A DNA stretch of 64,000 nt from Rheinheimera pacifica (lineage in GTDB: Bacteria; Pseudomonadota; Gammaproteobacteria; Enterobacterales; Alteromonadaceae), in NCBI RefSeq assembly GCF_900108485.1, contig NZ_FNXF01000002.1, forward strand, positions 1 through 64,000. The letters run 5' to 3'. The position numbers and the translations under genes are program-made. Positions 17,479-26,670 of the stretch are shown piece by piece (the first letter of the stretch is position 1; the number at the start of each line of letters is the position of its first letter). The notes beneath the pieces are model-generated. The model worked only from the letters and a program-made list of their open reading frames with translations, ran no database searches and was not told the origin of the DNA.

Positions 17479-18683
17479 GCCCCCGCCAGCGTACCCAGCA
17501 GCGGGGATAACGGTGGCTTGCTTAGCTCGCGCTGCGAGAATGTCGTGCTGGTCCAGCCAATGCCGCTTAACGCCAGCAGCAGAGCCAGCCAGCCGAACAG
17601 GCCCAGCCAGCGGGCTAAACTTGGCTGTTTATGTTTGGTACGCAGCCACTGCATACGCATACCACCGGCCACCAAAATACACAGGCCGGTACCAAATAGC
17701 GCATAAATCAATTTAACTGTCAGGCCACTAAAATTACCAAAGTGCAGCGGGTCGGCCATATCGGTAAGGTAAGCCAACGCAGCTAAATCGGCGCTGCTCT
17801 GGCTGCCCATCACATTACCCGCGCTATCCAGATAAATACGGTTAGCCCGGTCGCGCAGCAGTAAATCTCCCGCCTGTCCGCTAACCACAATCGGCGCTTT
17901 GGCATTGCTGTTATACAACACTGCGCGGATATCCAGCTGTGGCCTATGCTGCTGGGCGATACTGGTTATTTCGGTTAGCGATAAGGATTGTGTTGGCGCT
18001 GCGGCGCTTAATGTCGCTCTTGGCACCGGCGGATAATATTGCAGCGGTGTTTTTAGCAGCCAGTGCTCGGTAAAGTACCACAGGCCGGTTAACGTCATCA
18101 GCAGTACAAACCACCAGCTCCATAAACCAATAAGCTTGTGCCACGACGCCCAGCTGCTGCGCACTGCCCAGCGCCATTTACCGGGGTTACGTAACCACTG
18201 CCGCCACCAGTTACGATAGACATAAAAGCTGGAGATTAGCGAAATAAGCAGTAAAAAGCTCAGCGAAGTCACAATAACTTTGCCAACGCCCTCAACCGAC
18301 AAATACATATGTAAATTGCGCAAAAAGCGTGACAATCGCCCCCAGTCACCACTGCCGGTAAGGCTGCCACTGGCCGGATCAAAATAAGCAAAGCGAAAGC
18401 CGTCTGGCGTAGCCAGTGACGCTTCGCCCGCCAGGTAAGCCTGCTGATGCACCTGTACGCTGATAAGTTGGCTATCCGGGTAAGCAGCGGCCAGGTTTTG
18501 CTCCAGCTGTGTCCAGTTAACCGGCCCGCTGCGGCTGCTAAGTGCGCGGTATTTGCTGTCGCTCAGGTACTGTATTTCGTAGCTAAGCGTGGCTAATACG
18601 CCTGTAACGCATACCAGCAGCAACAGCGCCCCCAGCACAAAACCTGCCCAGGAATGCAGTGCAAACCATTGCCGGTTAGTCAT
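17466..18683 (-). CDS. PepSY-associated transmembrane protein (PiuB-like)
   Basis: A 405-residue inner membrane protein with four or more helices: near residues 10-32 (WAGFVLGALLLLVCVTGVLA), 140-160, 190-212 and 335-400. PepSY-type periplasmic loops lie between them. This family follows siderophore receptors and is thought to help reduce or transport iron-siderophore complexes. It begins one base after the TonB-dependent receptor stop, so it is the second gene of that operon and probably under the same Fur control. Confidence 0.88.
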   Translation of the reverse strand: MTNRQWFALHSWAGFVLGALLLLVCVTGVLATLSYEIQYLSDSKYRALSSRSGPVNWTQLEQNLAAAYPDSQLISVQVHQQAYLAGEASLATPDGFRFAYFDPASGSLTGSGDWGRLSRFLRNLHMYLSVEGVGKVIVTSLSFLLLISLISSFYVYRNWWRQWLRNPGKWRWAVRSSWASWHKLIGLWSWWFVLLMTLTGLWYFTEHWLLKTPLQYYPPVPRATLSAAAPTQSLSLTEITSIAQQHRPQLDIRAVLYNSNAKAPIVVSGQAGDLLLRDRANRIYLDSAGNVMGSQSSADLAALAYLTDMADPLHFGNFSGLTVKLIYALFGTGLCILVAGGMRMQWLRTKHKQPSLARWLGLFGWLALLLALSGIGWTSTTFSQRELSKPPLSPLLGTLAGAQPS

Positions 18684-18684
18684 A

Positions 18685-20838
18685 TCAGAACTGGTAAGTG
18701 GTAGTCAGATAAACCCGGCGTGGCTCGCCCGGAAAATGTCCGGTACGGTCAATAAAGCCGCTGGTAGCATAGGTTTTATCAAACAGGTTTTTTACGTTTA
18801 GCTGCACCAGCCAGCTTTGCCATTCGGTTTGCCAGCTGATATCAAACACCGTATAGGCTTTTACCGCCTGGCCGCCAATACTTTGTTGCTCACCAACGTA
18901 GTCGACACCGGCAGCAAAAGATGAATGCAGCGCCGACAGTTCATAGCGGCTCCACAACCCTAACTGATGCTGTGGTGCATTGGCAAAGCGGCCGTTAAAC
19001 GCATTGGTAATGCCGTCGTTGTCCTGTACTACCCGGGTATCGTTGTAGGCGTAACTCAGGTTCATTACCCAGTTGTCGGTTAAATCGCCTAACACATCCA
19101 GCTCAAAGCCACGGCTACGCACTTCGCCCAGCGCCAGTAAATCGTCCTGGCCATCGTTAGCCACATCACCACGCGGATCAGCCTGCAGAATATTCTTCCG
19201 GGTAATTTCGTACACGGCGGTATTGAGCCGCACGCTATCGTTTAGCAGCGAAAAACGCACGCCGGCTTCATATAAACGCGAGGTCTCCGGCTCGAACGGC
19301 CCACCCACAGCCTCGGCCTGCGACGCTGCCGCCTGCGGCACAAAGCCGGTAGCAGCAACCAGATAACCACGGGCATAGTCGGTTAGCTGATAAGTGGTAC
19401 CCAGCCGCCACGACGTATCGTTACCGGATACTTTGCTGCCATCACGCTTGTTGGTGTCTTCAAAGTTGTCCCAGCGCACGCCCAACAGCAGGTTCCAGTT
19501 GTCCGACAGCGTTAACTGATCCTGCAGGTAAAGGCCCTTACGCACGGTTTCGGTATCGGTAATGTTGGGTGTTACGGCGGCCAGGTTATAATCCGCCCCG
19601 CTGGTCAGGCCATATACCGGATCACGCAGGCTAAGGCCTGGCACAGTACCGCCGTTTTCAAGCGGCACAGCATTACGGCCGGAGAAATAGGAATCCTGTT
19701 GTAAATAGTCAGCACCCACTAACAGCATATGCTCAATATCGGCGGTGGTTAGCTCAACAATATTGTTCCAGGTCAGGCTGAGCGAGTCATTCTCGCGATT
19801 TTGATCACGAAACTGGCGGCGGCAGTAATCAATAACACCATCGCCGTCGGTGTCATAACTGCAAAACGGTTCATGGTAGTTTTGCAACTCCTGGTTCTGG
19901 TAGCCACGCACGGTAATATCAGTGCTCCACTGGCTACTAACCTGATGCTCTAACCTGGCCTGATACACTTTGGCGGTTAACAGCTGAAAATCCGTGCTTT
20001 CGTTATGGTTCCAGCTGCGGTCTGCCAGAAAGTTACCGGCTGCATCGGTAATTACGCCACGTAAGCGGGCGCCACCGTAGTCTTGCTCTACGTCGGTATA
20101 TTGCAGTGTCAACGTGGTGTCCTGTGTCAGGTCTATGGCGTAACCTAAATCGATGATCTGGTTTTCTACATCAGTGTTTTGCCGAAATGGTTTTTCACTG
20201 TCTTTGTAAATACCAGCCCGGTAGCGCTGGGCCGCGTCATCGGTTAACGGCCCGCTTAGCTCCAGTGAACCACTGTAAAAGCTGTCGTTACCCAGGCCTA
20301 CTTTTAGCTGCCGCTCGGGCAGCGCTGTTGGTTTTTTTGTACTGTAGTTAATCAGGCCGCCGGGGGCCATACTGCCATACAGGGCGCCGGCCGCGCCTTT
20401 AAGCACCTGAATTTCGGCTACGTTAAACAGCTGCGGTACCGCAAAGCCGTTAAACGGATCACCGCGCACACCGTCATATAAAATTTCGTCCTGGCGAAAA
20501 CCGCGCAACGTCACACCCGAGTAGCTAAAAGCACTGACGCCACTCATGCTGCGATATAAATCAGTAATTTGCCGGGCGGCCTGATCGCGGATTAATGCTT
20601 GCGGCAATACCTGAATATTTTGTGGTACTTCATCCAGCGGTGTGTCGGTACGGGTGCCCAGATTAGACGAGTCAACCCGGTACAGTGTTTGGGCCCGGCC
20701 TTTAACTTCAATATGCTCCAGTGCGGTACTGGAAGTATCAGCCGGTGCAGTATCGGCCAAAGTGGTAGCAGAAAATGCCATAGAGCAGAATAAACTGACA
20801 GCAGAAAGACGCAGACTTATAGCAGAGAAAGGCAACAT
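18685..20838 (-). CDS. TonB-dependent siderophore receptor
   Basis: A 717-residue outer membrane receptor. A signal peptide (ends near AFSATTLA) is followed by a plug domain (IEVKGRAQTLYRVDSSNLG, DEVPQNIQVLPQALI, GAAGALYGSMAPGGLINYSTKKP) and a 22-strand barrel that ends with the classic terminal aromatic F. The plug resembles FhuA/FoxA-type siderophore receptors. It imports a ferric siderophore using TonB energy. A Fur-box-like site lies 47-65 bases upstream, and the PepSY gene follows directly. Confidence 0.92.
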   Translation of the reverse strand: MLPFSAISLRLSAVSLFCSMAFSATTLADTAPADTSSTALEHIEVKGRAQTLYRVDSSNLGTRTDTPLDEVPQNIQVLPQALIRDQAARQITDLYRSMSGVSAFSYSGVTLRGFRQDEILYDGVRGDPFNGFAVPQLFNVAEIQVLKGAAGALYGSMAPGGLINYSTKKPTALPERQLKVGLGNDSFYSGSLELSGPLTDDAAQRYRAGIYKDSEKPFRQNTDVENQIIDLGYAIDLTQDTTLTLQYTDVEQDYGGARLRGVITDAAGNFLADRSWNHNESTDFQLLTAKVYQARLEHQVSSQWSTDITVRGYQNQELQNYHEPFCSYDTDGDGVIDYCRRQFRDQNRENDSLSLTWNNIVELTTADIEHMLLVGADYLQQDSYFSGRNAVPLENGGTVPGLSLRDPVYGLTSGADYNLAAVTPNITDTETVRKGLYLQDQLTLSDNWNLLLGVRWDNFEDTNKRDGSKVSGNDTSWRLGTTYQLTDYARGYLVAATGFVPQAAASQAEAVGGPFEPETSRLYEAGVRFSLLNDSVRLNTAVYEITRKNILQADPRGDVANDGQDDLLALGEVRSRGFELDVLGDLTDNWVMNLSYAYNDTRVVQDNDGITNAFNGRFANAPQHQLGLWSRYELSALHSSFAAGVDYVGEQQSIGGQAVKAYTVFDISWQTEWQSWLVQLNVKNLFDKTYATSGFIDRTGHFPGEPRRVYLTTTYQF

Positions 20839-20884
20839 TATATTACGACCTGTATCGCAGGAGGAATTAAACAGGCCGCGAAGT

Positions 20885-20903
20885 GTAAATGATAATAATT
20901 ACT
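20885..20903. promoter_or_regulatory. Fur box upstream of the siderophore receptor
   Basis: GTAAATGATAATAATTACT matches 14 of 19 positions of the Fur consensus (GATAATGATAATCATTATC) when aligned on the central ATGATAAT. It lies in the promoter region of the TonB-dependent receptor operon, consistent with iron repression. Confidence 0.75.
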
Positions 20904-20936
20904 ATTACAATAAAAATGCACTAAAACTGTCAGGCA

Positions 20937-20965
20937 ATCCGCTGCCATTGCCGGCAGCAGCGGAT
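20937..20965. terminator. Hairpin after the MORN-like repeat gene
   Basis: ATCCGCTGC (20937-20945) and GCAGCGGAT (20957-20965) form a perfect 9-base stem just downstream of the minus-strand repeat-protein stop at 20971. There is no long T run, so it may terminate weakly or protect the 3' end. Confidence 0.5.
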
Positions 20966-20970
20966 CTTAA

Positions 20971-23274
20971 TTAGCCTTTATGCTCGGTTTTAATTAACTT
21001 GCCGTGTTGATCAAAATACTGCCAGTCGCCTGACGGGCGGTTGCTGATATAACTACCCTGAGTACGCACCTGACCATTGGGCCAATATTCCAGCCACTCG
21101 CCTTCTTTACGATCGCGCAGATAATCGCCCTGTTGCAGCGGTTTACCATTGGGGTGAAAGTATTCAGCTTTGCCTTCTTTTAAGCCTTTAACATAGCTTT
21201 CTTTTTGCTGAGGCCGGCCATTTAAATGGAACAGCTGATACCGGCCATGAGGTTTGTCGTACTCGTATTCAATTTCGCTTTTCAGCTGGCCGTTGTCGTA
21301 GTATTCCTGCGCCAGGCCATGTTTACGGCTGGCATCGTAATGCACTGCCTGGGCCAGGGTGCCATCTTCATACCAGGCCTGCCATAAACCAAACCACTCG
21401 CCCTTTTGCATGTTGCCGGCCAGCTTAGGTTCGCCGTTGCTGACATAAAACTCCTGATAGTCACCGCTTTTTACGCCCTTGTCCCAATGCTCAACTTTGT
21501 GCAGGATATTTTTGGCCGTATAAAACTCGGCTTTACCGTGCTGCTTGTTGTCCTGCCACTGTGTTTTATATCTGATGGTGCCTTCCGGAATAAAACCGTA
21601 AGTGGGATCGTCAGCCTGATAATAGTATTCAATCCATTCGCCGGTTTTCTGGTTGTTGTAGTAATAACCACTGCTGCGGCGCCGCCCCTGATAATAATCT
21701 ACAAACCGGCCTTCGGCCTTACCGTTGACAAACTCCTGCTCGCGGCTTTTTTCACCCTGCTGATAGCTAATCCAGTTACCATGACGTTTGTTGTCGGCGT
21801 AGGTACCCTCCTGCGTAAGATCACCGTTTGCCGTCCATTGCTGGTATTTACCTACCTGGGCAAACCTGTGCTCTGTTGGTTTTTTCTCGCTGGCATAGTG
21901 TTCCAGCTTTTGCGGTTTGCCGGTGTCGTAAAAGCTCTGATAGCGCCCGGTCAGCTGGCCGTCTTTGCGCTCACCTTCTTCACGTAAGTTGCCATTCATA
22001 TGCCAGCTTTTAAAGGGCCCATTTAACTGGCCGTCGGCATAGGTGTTATGTTCTCGCGGTTCACCTGATGAGTAAAACGTTTTGCTCAGACCATGGCGTT
22101 TACCGGCTTTGTAATACGACTCTTCTACCAGCTTGTCGTCGATAAAACGCTTGTGCACGCCGTCACGTTCGCCCAGCACAAAGTTGGACAGATCAAATGG
22201 CAAGCCATTTTCCTGATAGGTTTCATTGGCACCATGCAGCGGAAACTGGCCATTAGCATTGCGTTCTGTTGTGTGGTAGGTAATGCGTTTCGACAGCTCG
22301 CCATTGCTGTGATAATGCAGTTGTTCACCGGCGAACATGCCGTCAATATAGTGCTGTTTCTGCAGCAGTTGCCCTTGGTCGCTGAACCACTGCTGTTCAC
22401 CATGCTGCTTGCCCTGCTTAAACAGTAAGGCATTCATCAGCTGGCCATTAGGGTAAAAGTCGCGGCATTCACCGTGCTGCGCTCCCTGCTGATAATGACA
22501 CTGGCGCACCAGAGTGCCATCGGTGCTGAATTGCTCGGTTAAGCCATGGCGCTTACCATTAAGGTACTGCACTTTAACCTCCACCACATCGGCGGCATAA
22601 AACTGCAGCCACTGGCCATGCTGCTGGCCCTGAGCATCGTATTCGCCCTGCAGTAATACCGCTCCCTGCTCGTTTTTGCTTTGATATAACCCGGTGAGCT
22701 GGTTGCTGGCGTAAGTCCACTGCTCGGCCACTTCACCGTTAAGATGAAAGGTTTGCCACACGCCGTGGCGCAGGCTGTCCTGATAAGTTTCAACACTGCG
22801 TATTTTGCCGTTATCGTAAAAACGGCTGACGTTGGTTTTTTCGCCACGCTCAAATTGAGTGGTTTCTATCACTTGCTGCTGGCTGTTAAAACGCTGCCAC
22901 AGGCCGCTGGCGACACCGGCATCATAATGCTCTATTTGCTCCACACTGCCATCAGCGGCAAAGTACTGCCATTCACCATGCTGCCGCCCGGCCTGATAGT
23001 GGCCGCTTAAAACACGCTGATTACGTTGATCAAACACCTGCCAGTTGCCTTGCACCAATCCCTGATCGAAAGTGGCCAGTGTATAACCCTGGCTATCGCG
23101 CACTAAGCGGTATTCGCCTTGCAGCGCCAGGCCATTGCTGAGGTTGTAATACACATCAACGCCTTCAACCTTGCGCACATCCAGCATGCGGTCAGCTAAA
23201 GTTTGGCTGGCCATAACCGGCACGGCTAATTGCAGGCAAAACAACAGTAAAAAATGAAGTGAAGATAAACGCAC
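20971..23274 (-). CDS. Large MORN-like (YwqK-type) repeat protein, exported
   Basis: A 767-residue protein with a signal peptide (LHFLLLFCLQLAVPVMA) followed almost entirely by repeats of about 22-24 residues with the pattern G-x-x-x-G-x-W-x-x-Y/F-x-x-x-G-x-L-x-x-x-x-x-Y. HGEWQYF, HGQWLQFY, HGLSKTFY and EGEWLEYW are examples. This is the MORN/YwqK antitoxin-like repeat that folds as an elongated beta-ribbon. About 25 to 30 units are present. Function is unknown; it may be a periplasmic or surface scaffold. The start is GTG with AGGGA upstream. It is a single-gene unit between the iron operon and the LacI gene. Confidence 0.8.
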   Translation of the reverse strand: MRLSSLHFLLLFCLQLAVPVMASQTLADRMLDVRKVEGVDVYYNLSNGLALQGEYRLVRDSQGYTLATFDQGLVQGNWQVFDQRNQRVLSGHYQAGRQHGEWQYFAADGSVEQIEHYDAGVASGLWQRFNSQQQVIETTQFERGEKTNVSRFYDNGKIRSVETYQDSLRHGVWQTFHLNGEVAEQWTYASNQLTGLYQSKNEQGAVLLQGEYDAQGQQHGQWLQFYAADVVEVKVQYLNGKRHGLTEQFSTDGTLVRQCHYQQGAQHGECRDFYPNGQLMNALLFKQGKQHGEQQWFSDQGQLLQKQHYIDGMFAGEQLHYHSNGELSKRITYHTTERNANGQFPLHGANETYQENGLPFDLSNFVLGERDGVHKRFIDDKLVEESYYKAGKRHGLSKTFYSSGEPREHNTYADGQLNGPFKSWHMNGNLREEGERKDGQLTGRYQSFYDTGKPQKLEHYASEKKPTEHRFAQVGKYQQWTANGDLTQEGTYADNKRHGNWISYQQGEKSREQEFVNGKAEGRFVDYYQGRRRSSGYYYNNQKTGEWIEYYYQADDPTYGFIPEGTIRYKTQWQDNKQHGKAEFYTAKNILHKVEHWDKGVKSGDYQEFYVSNGEPKLAGNMQKGEWFGLWQAWYEDGTLAQAVHYDASRKHGLAQEYYDNGQLKSEIEYEYDKPHGRYQLFHLNGRPQQKESYVKGLKEGKAEYFHPNGKPLQQGDYLRDRKEGEWLEYWPNGQVRTQGSYISNRPSGDWQYFDQHGKLIKTEHKG

Positions 23275-23396
23275 TGATACTTGTCCCTGTTTAAACCAAT
23301 ATTCTGGCGCAGGATATTAACACAAAGCAGCAGTGGCGTAAGCAAGGTTATAGGCAGGTAAACAAACCACAGTAGTTGCCGGCTACTGCTGGCTTG

Positions 23397-24428
23397 TCAG
23401 GTACGGTTAAAGCCGCAAGACTGGCGGATAATTAACTTGGGCTCAATCTGGCTGACAGTAATCGGCTGGTTATTAATCAGTTGCAGCAGGTTATTTACCA
23501 GCAGCTCACCAGCCTGGGTCGTGTCTTGCTGAATAGTGCTAAGGGCCGGAGTGGCAAAAGACGCCACGGGAATATCATCAAAACCCATTACGGCAATATC
23601 TTCCGGCACCCTTAAGTTGCGCCGTTTCAGGCAGCGCATAACGCCAATGGCGATAAGATCGCTGGCACAGAAAATGGCGTCAACCTGATGGCGGCCAGCC
23701 AGTAATTGCTCAGTGGCCTTATCGCCGGCGCTTTCGGTGGAAATGGCATCAAAGTGTGGTACTTGCGCAGCACTGATACCGGCTTTATTTAACGCATCAA
23801 TAAAACCCAGATAACGGGCACTGAATTCCGGGCTGCCTTCAGAGGCATTACCGACAAAGGCAAATTTCTTATGCCCGGTAGCCAGCAAATGCTCACCGGC
23901 CAGGCGGCCACCTTCGCGGTTATTACTGCGCAGCGTAAACTCCGGGTGGCCCAGCACTTCAGCGCCCCAACAGACAAAATGGGTTTCCTGTGCCAGTAAT
24001 TTATGCAGTTTTTCTTCGTAATCTTTGTAGTCGCCATAACCGAGCAGAATAATGCCGTCGGCTTTATTGCTATCTTCGTAGTCGGCGTGCCAGTCGTCAC
24101 TTAATTGCTGAAAAGACACCAGTAAGTCCTGGCTGCGTTTGGCGCAGGCGCGGGTAATGCTGCCAAGCATAGATAAAAAGAACGGATTAATCAGCGACTC
24201 GTCGGTGGTGGGGTCTTCAAATAACAGCAAAGCCAGCGTACTGCTGCGTTGCTGGCGCAGGTTACTGGCGTTTTTATCTACTTTGTAATTTAGTTGCCGT
24301 GCAATCGCCTGCACTTTCTCGCGCGTTTCTTTATTAACCTGCGGGCTGTTTCGTAGCGCCCGCGACACCGTGGACTGCGATACTCCAGCCATATAAGCAA
24401 TGTCGAACGAAGTAGCTTTGTCTCTCAT
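23397..24428 (-). CDS. LacI family transcriptional regulator
   Basis: A 343-residue repressor. Residues 5-50 form the LacI helix-turn-helix and hinge (TSFDIAYMAGVSQSTVSRALR), and residues 60-340 the periplasmic-binding-like effector domain (NNREGGRLAGEHLL, VDAIFCASDLIAIGVMR, VMGFDDIPVASF). The effector is a sugar in most relatives. With two GH13 enzymes and an SLC45-like transporter in the window it may control maltodextrin use, though it is not adjacent to them. A TTG at 24431 precedes the chosen ATG. Confidence 0.87.
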   Translation of the reverse strand: MRDKATSFDIAYMAGVSQSTVSRALRNSPQVNKETREKVQAIARQLNYKVDKNASNLRQQRSSTLALLLFEDPTTDESLINPFFLSMLGSITRACAKRSQDLLVSFQQLSDDWHADYEDSNKADGIILLGYGDYKDYEEKLHKLLAQETHFVCWGAEVLGHPEFTLRSNNREGGRLAGEHLLATGHKKFAFVGNASEGSPEFSARYLGFIDALNKAGISAAQVPHFDAISTESAGDKATEQLLAGRHQVDAIFCASDLIAIGVMRCLKRRNLRVPEDIAVMGFDDIPVASFATPALSTIQQDTTQAGELLVNNLLQLINNQPITVSQIEPKLIIRQSCGFNRT

Positions 24429-24744
24429 CAAAACGCTCTGCTATGACAGCGATATTACTACGCTTATCAACACCGGCCGCCCGCCGCAGCAGCTACCGGT
24501 ATCTTAGAATTATTGTGGCCTTATCATAAAGTGAATTGGCAGGGGATTCAATTTACATCTTGCGCCACACCTGCTTTATACCTGAACGGCTGGTTTTAGG
24601 ATCACTTTGCTACAGTCTGGCGAAGCTTAAATTTAGTGAAGCGAATTGTGAAACATTGTTATGCCTGCTTATGTCTTGCCGCACAACTTGCTAAACTAAC
24701 AGCGTAAAAATATCTGTAAACTAACCGCTGAGCTAAGGTGAAGA
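24429..24744. other. Intergenic promoter region between LacI and MipA genes
   Basis: This 316-base non-coding stretch separates two divergent genes. I see no open frame, repeat or RNA-like fold in it. It must hold both promoters. An AAGGTG ribosome site at its right end sets the TTG start of the MipA gene. Confidence 0.5.
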
Positions 24745-25596
24745 TTGCGCTACCTGATCATACTTTTATTGCTGCTAAGCTGGCAGGTGAAAGCCGAGCC
24801 CGCGCCAGTGTGCGCACAAGGCGCTCAGTGCGTGGAAGAACAGCGGCTATACCTGAGCTGGGCGCTGGGCTATGGCCAACGCAGCAACCCTATATATGGT
24901 GGCGAAGAGTTGCCGCTGGTTATCCTGCCAGATATTTACTATTACAGCCGCTACTGGTTTTTTGACAACGGTAAACTTGGCAGCAGCCTGGCATTGTCAG
25001 ACAACTGGCAATTAAGTGTGCTGGGTCAGTTTAATCAGGAAAAAGGCTACTTCCAAAAATGGTTTGGCGGCAACCTGATGCAATTTAATCATACCGCTAT
25101 GGTAGGGCCCAGCTTTGCAGAAGAGCGCAGTGCCCAGGTCGTTTCTGTACGCCAGGTTAGTAAACGGCCCACTGCCTTTGATTTGGGCGTGCAGCTGGAC
25201 TGGTTTAATGAAGATTGGCAGGCCCAAGCGATACTGTGGCAAGACGTTAGCAACACTTATAAAGGCCAGCATGCCAGCATCAGTCTCGGCCACAACTGGC
25301 AGCTAAATAGTGGCCTGTGGCAAGCCAGTGCCAAACTAAACTGGAAAAGCGCCAAACTGATTGATACTTATTATGGCATTGATAATAATGAGCCGTTTTA
25401 TCTGCCACGCTACGATGGCAGGCCAAGTTGGCAGCCTGAGCTGCGTTTAAGTTGGCAAAAGCCCGTGTCTGAACGCGTCTCTGTACTGGCTTTTGTACGC
25501 TACCTACATCTGGATGATGCTATGACACTAAGCCCGCTGGTGCGGTCTGATAATGTAACAACCTGGTTTTTAGGCGTGAGTTACCGGTTTTATTAA
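24745..25596 (+). CDS. MipA/OmpV family outer membrane protein
   Basis: A 283-residue outer membrane beta-barrel. A signal peptide (LIILLLLLSWQVKA) is followed by alternating aromatic-rich strands, with Y-Y-S-R-Y-W-F, LSDNWQLSVLGQFN and a C-terminal phrase GVSYRFY ending in an aromatic residue, the outer membrane sorting signal. In E. coli MipA binds MltA and PBP1B, but many family members belong to envelope-stress operons. The start is TTG with AAGGTG five bases before. Its stop overlaps the next start as TAATG. It is the first gene of a four-gene operon. Confidence 0.87.
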   Translation: MRYLIILLLLLSWQVKAEPAPVCAQGAQCVEEQRLYLSWALGYGQRSNPIYGGEELPLVILPDIYYYSRYWFFDNGKLGSSLALSDNWQLSVLGQFNQEKGYFQKWFGGNLMQFNHTAMVGPSFAEERSAQVVSVRQVSKRPTAFDLGVQLDWFNEDWQAQAILWQDVSNTYKGQHASISLGHNWQLNSGLWQASAKLNWKSAKLIDTYYGIDNNEPFYLPRYDGRPSWQPELRLSWQKPVSERVSVLAFVRYLHLDDAMTLSPLVRSDNVTTWFLGVSYRFY

Positions 25597-25976
25597 TGCA
25601 CGGTTTCTGGTTGTTACTGGCACTGAACGGAGTCACTGCACCACAGGCTGCACCCGCCCCCTGTGCGGCTGCGCTATGCTGGAACGTAAAACCACAAATT
25701 TGTGTGACCGAACAACCCAATCAACCCTGCCAGTCTGACTTGCAGGTGCAGTGGTACAGCGAGCAAAAGCTAAGCCCCTGCCTGTTCCTGGCAGAGCAGC
25801 TTATCCAATGCTGGCAAGACGCCACAACAGGCCAATGGCAGCAGCCGCTGTCGTGGCAACATACCGAGCTTAGCCTGCGTAATAGCAATAATGTTGTATT
25901 GCTGCAAACAGAACTGAAAGTGTTAAGCCGCAAACCAATGCGGCGCCGGATCGCCAGCCCATGGAGTATTTTCTGA
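25596..25976 (+). CDS. DUF3019 family exported protein
   Basis: A 126-residue protein with an N-terminal signal (FWLLLALNGVTAPQAAPA) and five to six cysteines in the mature part (CWNVKPQICVTEQPNQPCQ, SPCLFL, IQCW), which may form disulfides in the periplasm. It matches DUF3019, a family I know from MipA/two-component clusters of Shewanella and Alteromonas relatives. Translation is coupled to mipA (TAATG) and to the response regulator (TGATG). A role as periplasmic signal sensor or modulator is inference. Confidence 0.8.
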   Translation: MHGFWLLLALNGVTAPQAAPAPCAAALCWNVKPQICVTEQPNQPCQSDLQVQWYSEQKLSPCLFLAEQLIQCWQDATTGQWQQPLSWQHTELSLRNSNNVVLLQTELKVLSRKPMRRRIASPWSIF

Positions 25977-26668
25977 TGGCCAAAATATTGTTAGTAGAAG
26001 ACGATGCCCGCCTGGCCTCTCTGGTGCAGAGCTTTCTGACCCAACACGGCTTTACCGTACAGCAACAAAGCCAGGGCGACGCGGTGGCAGAACACTGCCG
26101 CCAGTTTCAGCCCGATCTGATAGTGCTGGACCTGATGCTGCCGGGCCTGGACGGCTTTGGTGTTTGCCGCCAGATCCGTCCCTGGTATAAAGGCCCGGTG
26201 TTAATGTTAACGGCGAAACAAAGTGATATTGATCAGGTGCTGGGGCTGGAGCTGGGTGCAGACGACTATGTGGTAAAACCGGTAGAGCCACGTGTGCTGG
26301 TGGCACGCATAAACGCTTTGCTACGGCGCAGCCAAAGCAACACTAAAACCGAGCAGCAAGAGCTGCAGTTTGGCCGTTTAATGTTAAAACAACGTGCCCG
26401 TGAAGCCTGGTATGACAACGAGCGTGTAGAACTCACCAGCTATGAATTTGATTTACTCTGGATGCTGGCCAAACATGCCGGCCAGACCGTAAAACGCGAA
26501 GCTATTCACCAGCAGATCATTGGCCGTGAATACGACGGCCTGGACCGTACCGTAGATGTACGGATTTCGCATTTACGCCGTAAGCTGGGCGACAACGCCG
26601 AAACACCGTTTCGTATTAAAACCGTCTGGGGTAAAGGCTATTTATTTGTCGCAGACGCCTGGCACTGA
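25976..26668 (+). CDS. OmpR-family response regulator
   Basis: A 230-residue DNA-binding response regulator. Residues 1-115 form the receiver (acidic pair E8-D9-D10, phosphoacceptor Asp52 in LIVLDLMLPG, the conserved Lys in VVKPVEP), and residues 130-230 the winged helix (TSYEFDLLWMLAKHAGQTV, DVRISHLRRKLGD). An earlier in-frame ATG lies at 25961, but GGAG at 25963 sits ideally for the ATG at 25976, which also overlaps the DUF3019 stop. It is expected to be phosphorylated by the kinase two bases downstream and to regulate this operon. Confidence 0.93.
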   Translation: MAKILLVEDDARLASLVQSFLTQHGFTVQQQSQGDAVAEHCRQFQPDLIVLDLMLPGLDGFGVCRQIRPWYKGPVLMLTAKQSDIDQVLGLELGADDYVVKPVEPRVLVARINALLRRSQSNTKTEQQELQFGRLMLKQRAREAWYDNERVELTSYEFDLLWMLAKHAGQTVKREAIHQQIIGREYDGLDRTVDVRISHLRRKLGDNAETPFRIKTVWGKGYLFVADAWH

Positions 26669-26670
26669 GT

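Noticed and set aside
21406-21987. 193-residue plus-strand hydrophobic frame within the MORN-like gene
   Set aside because: It is the complement of repeated Gly/Trp/Tyr codons; no start signals are present.
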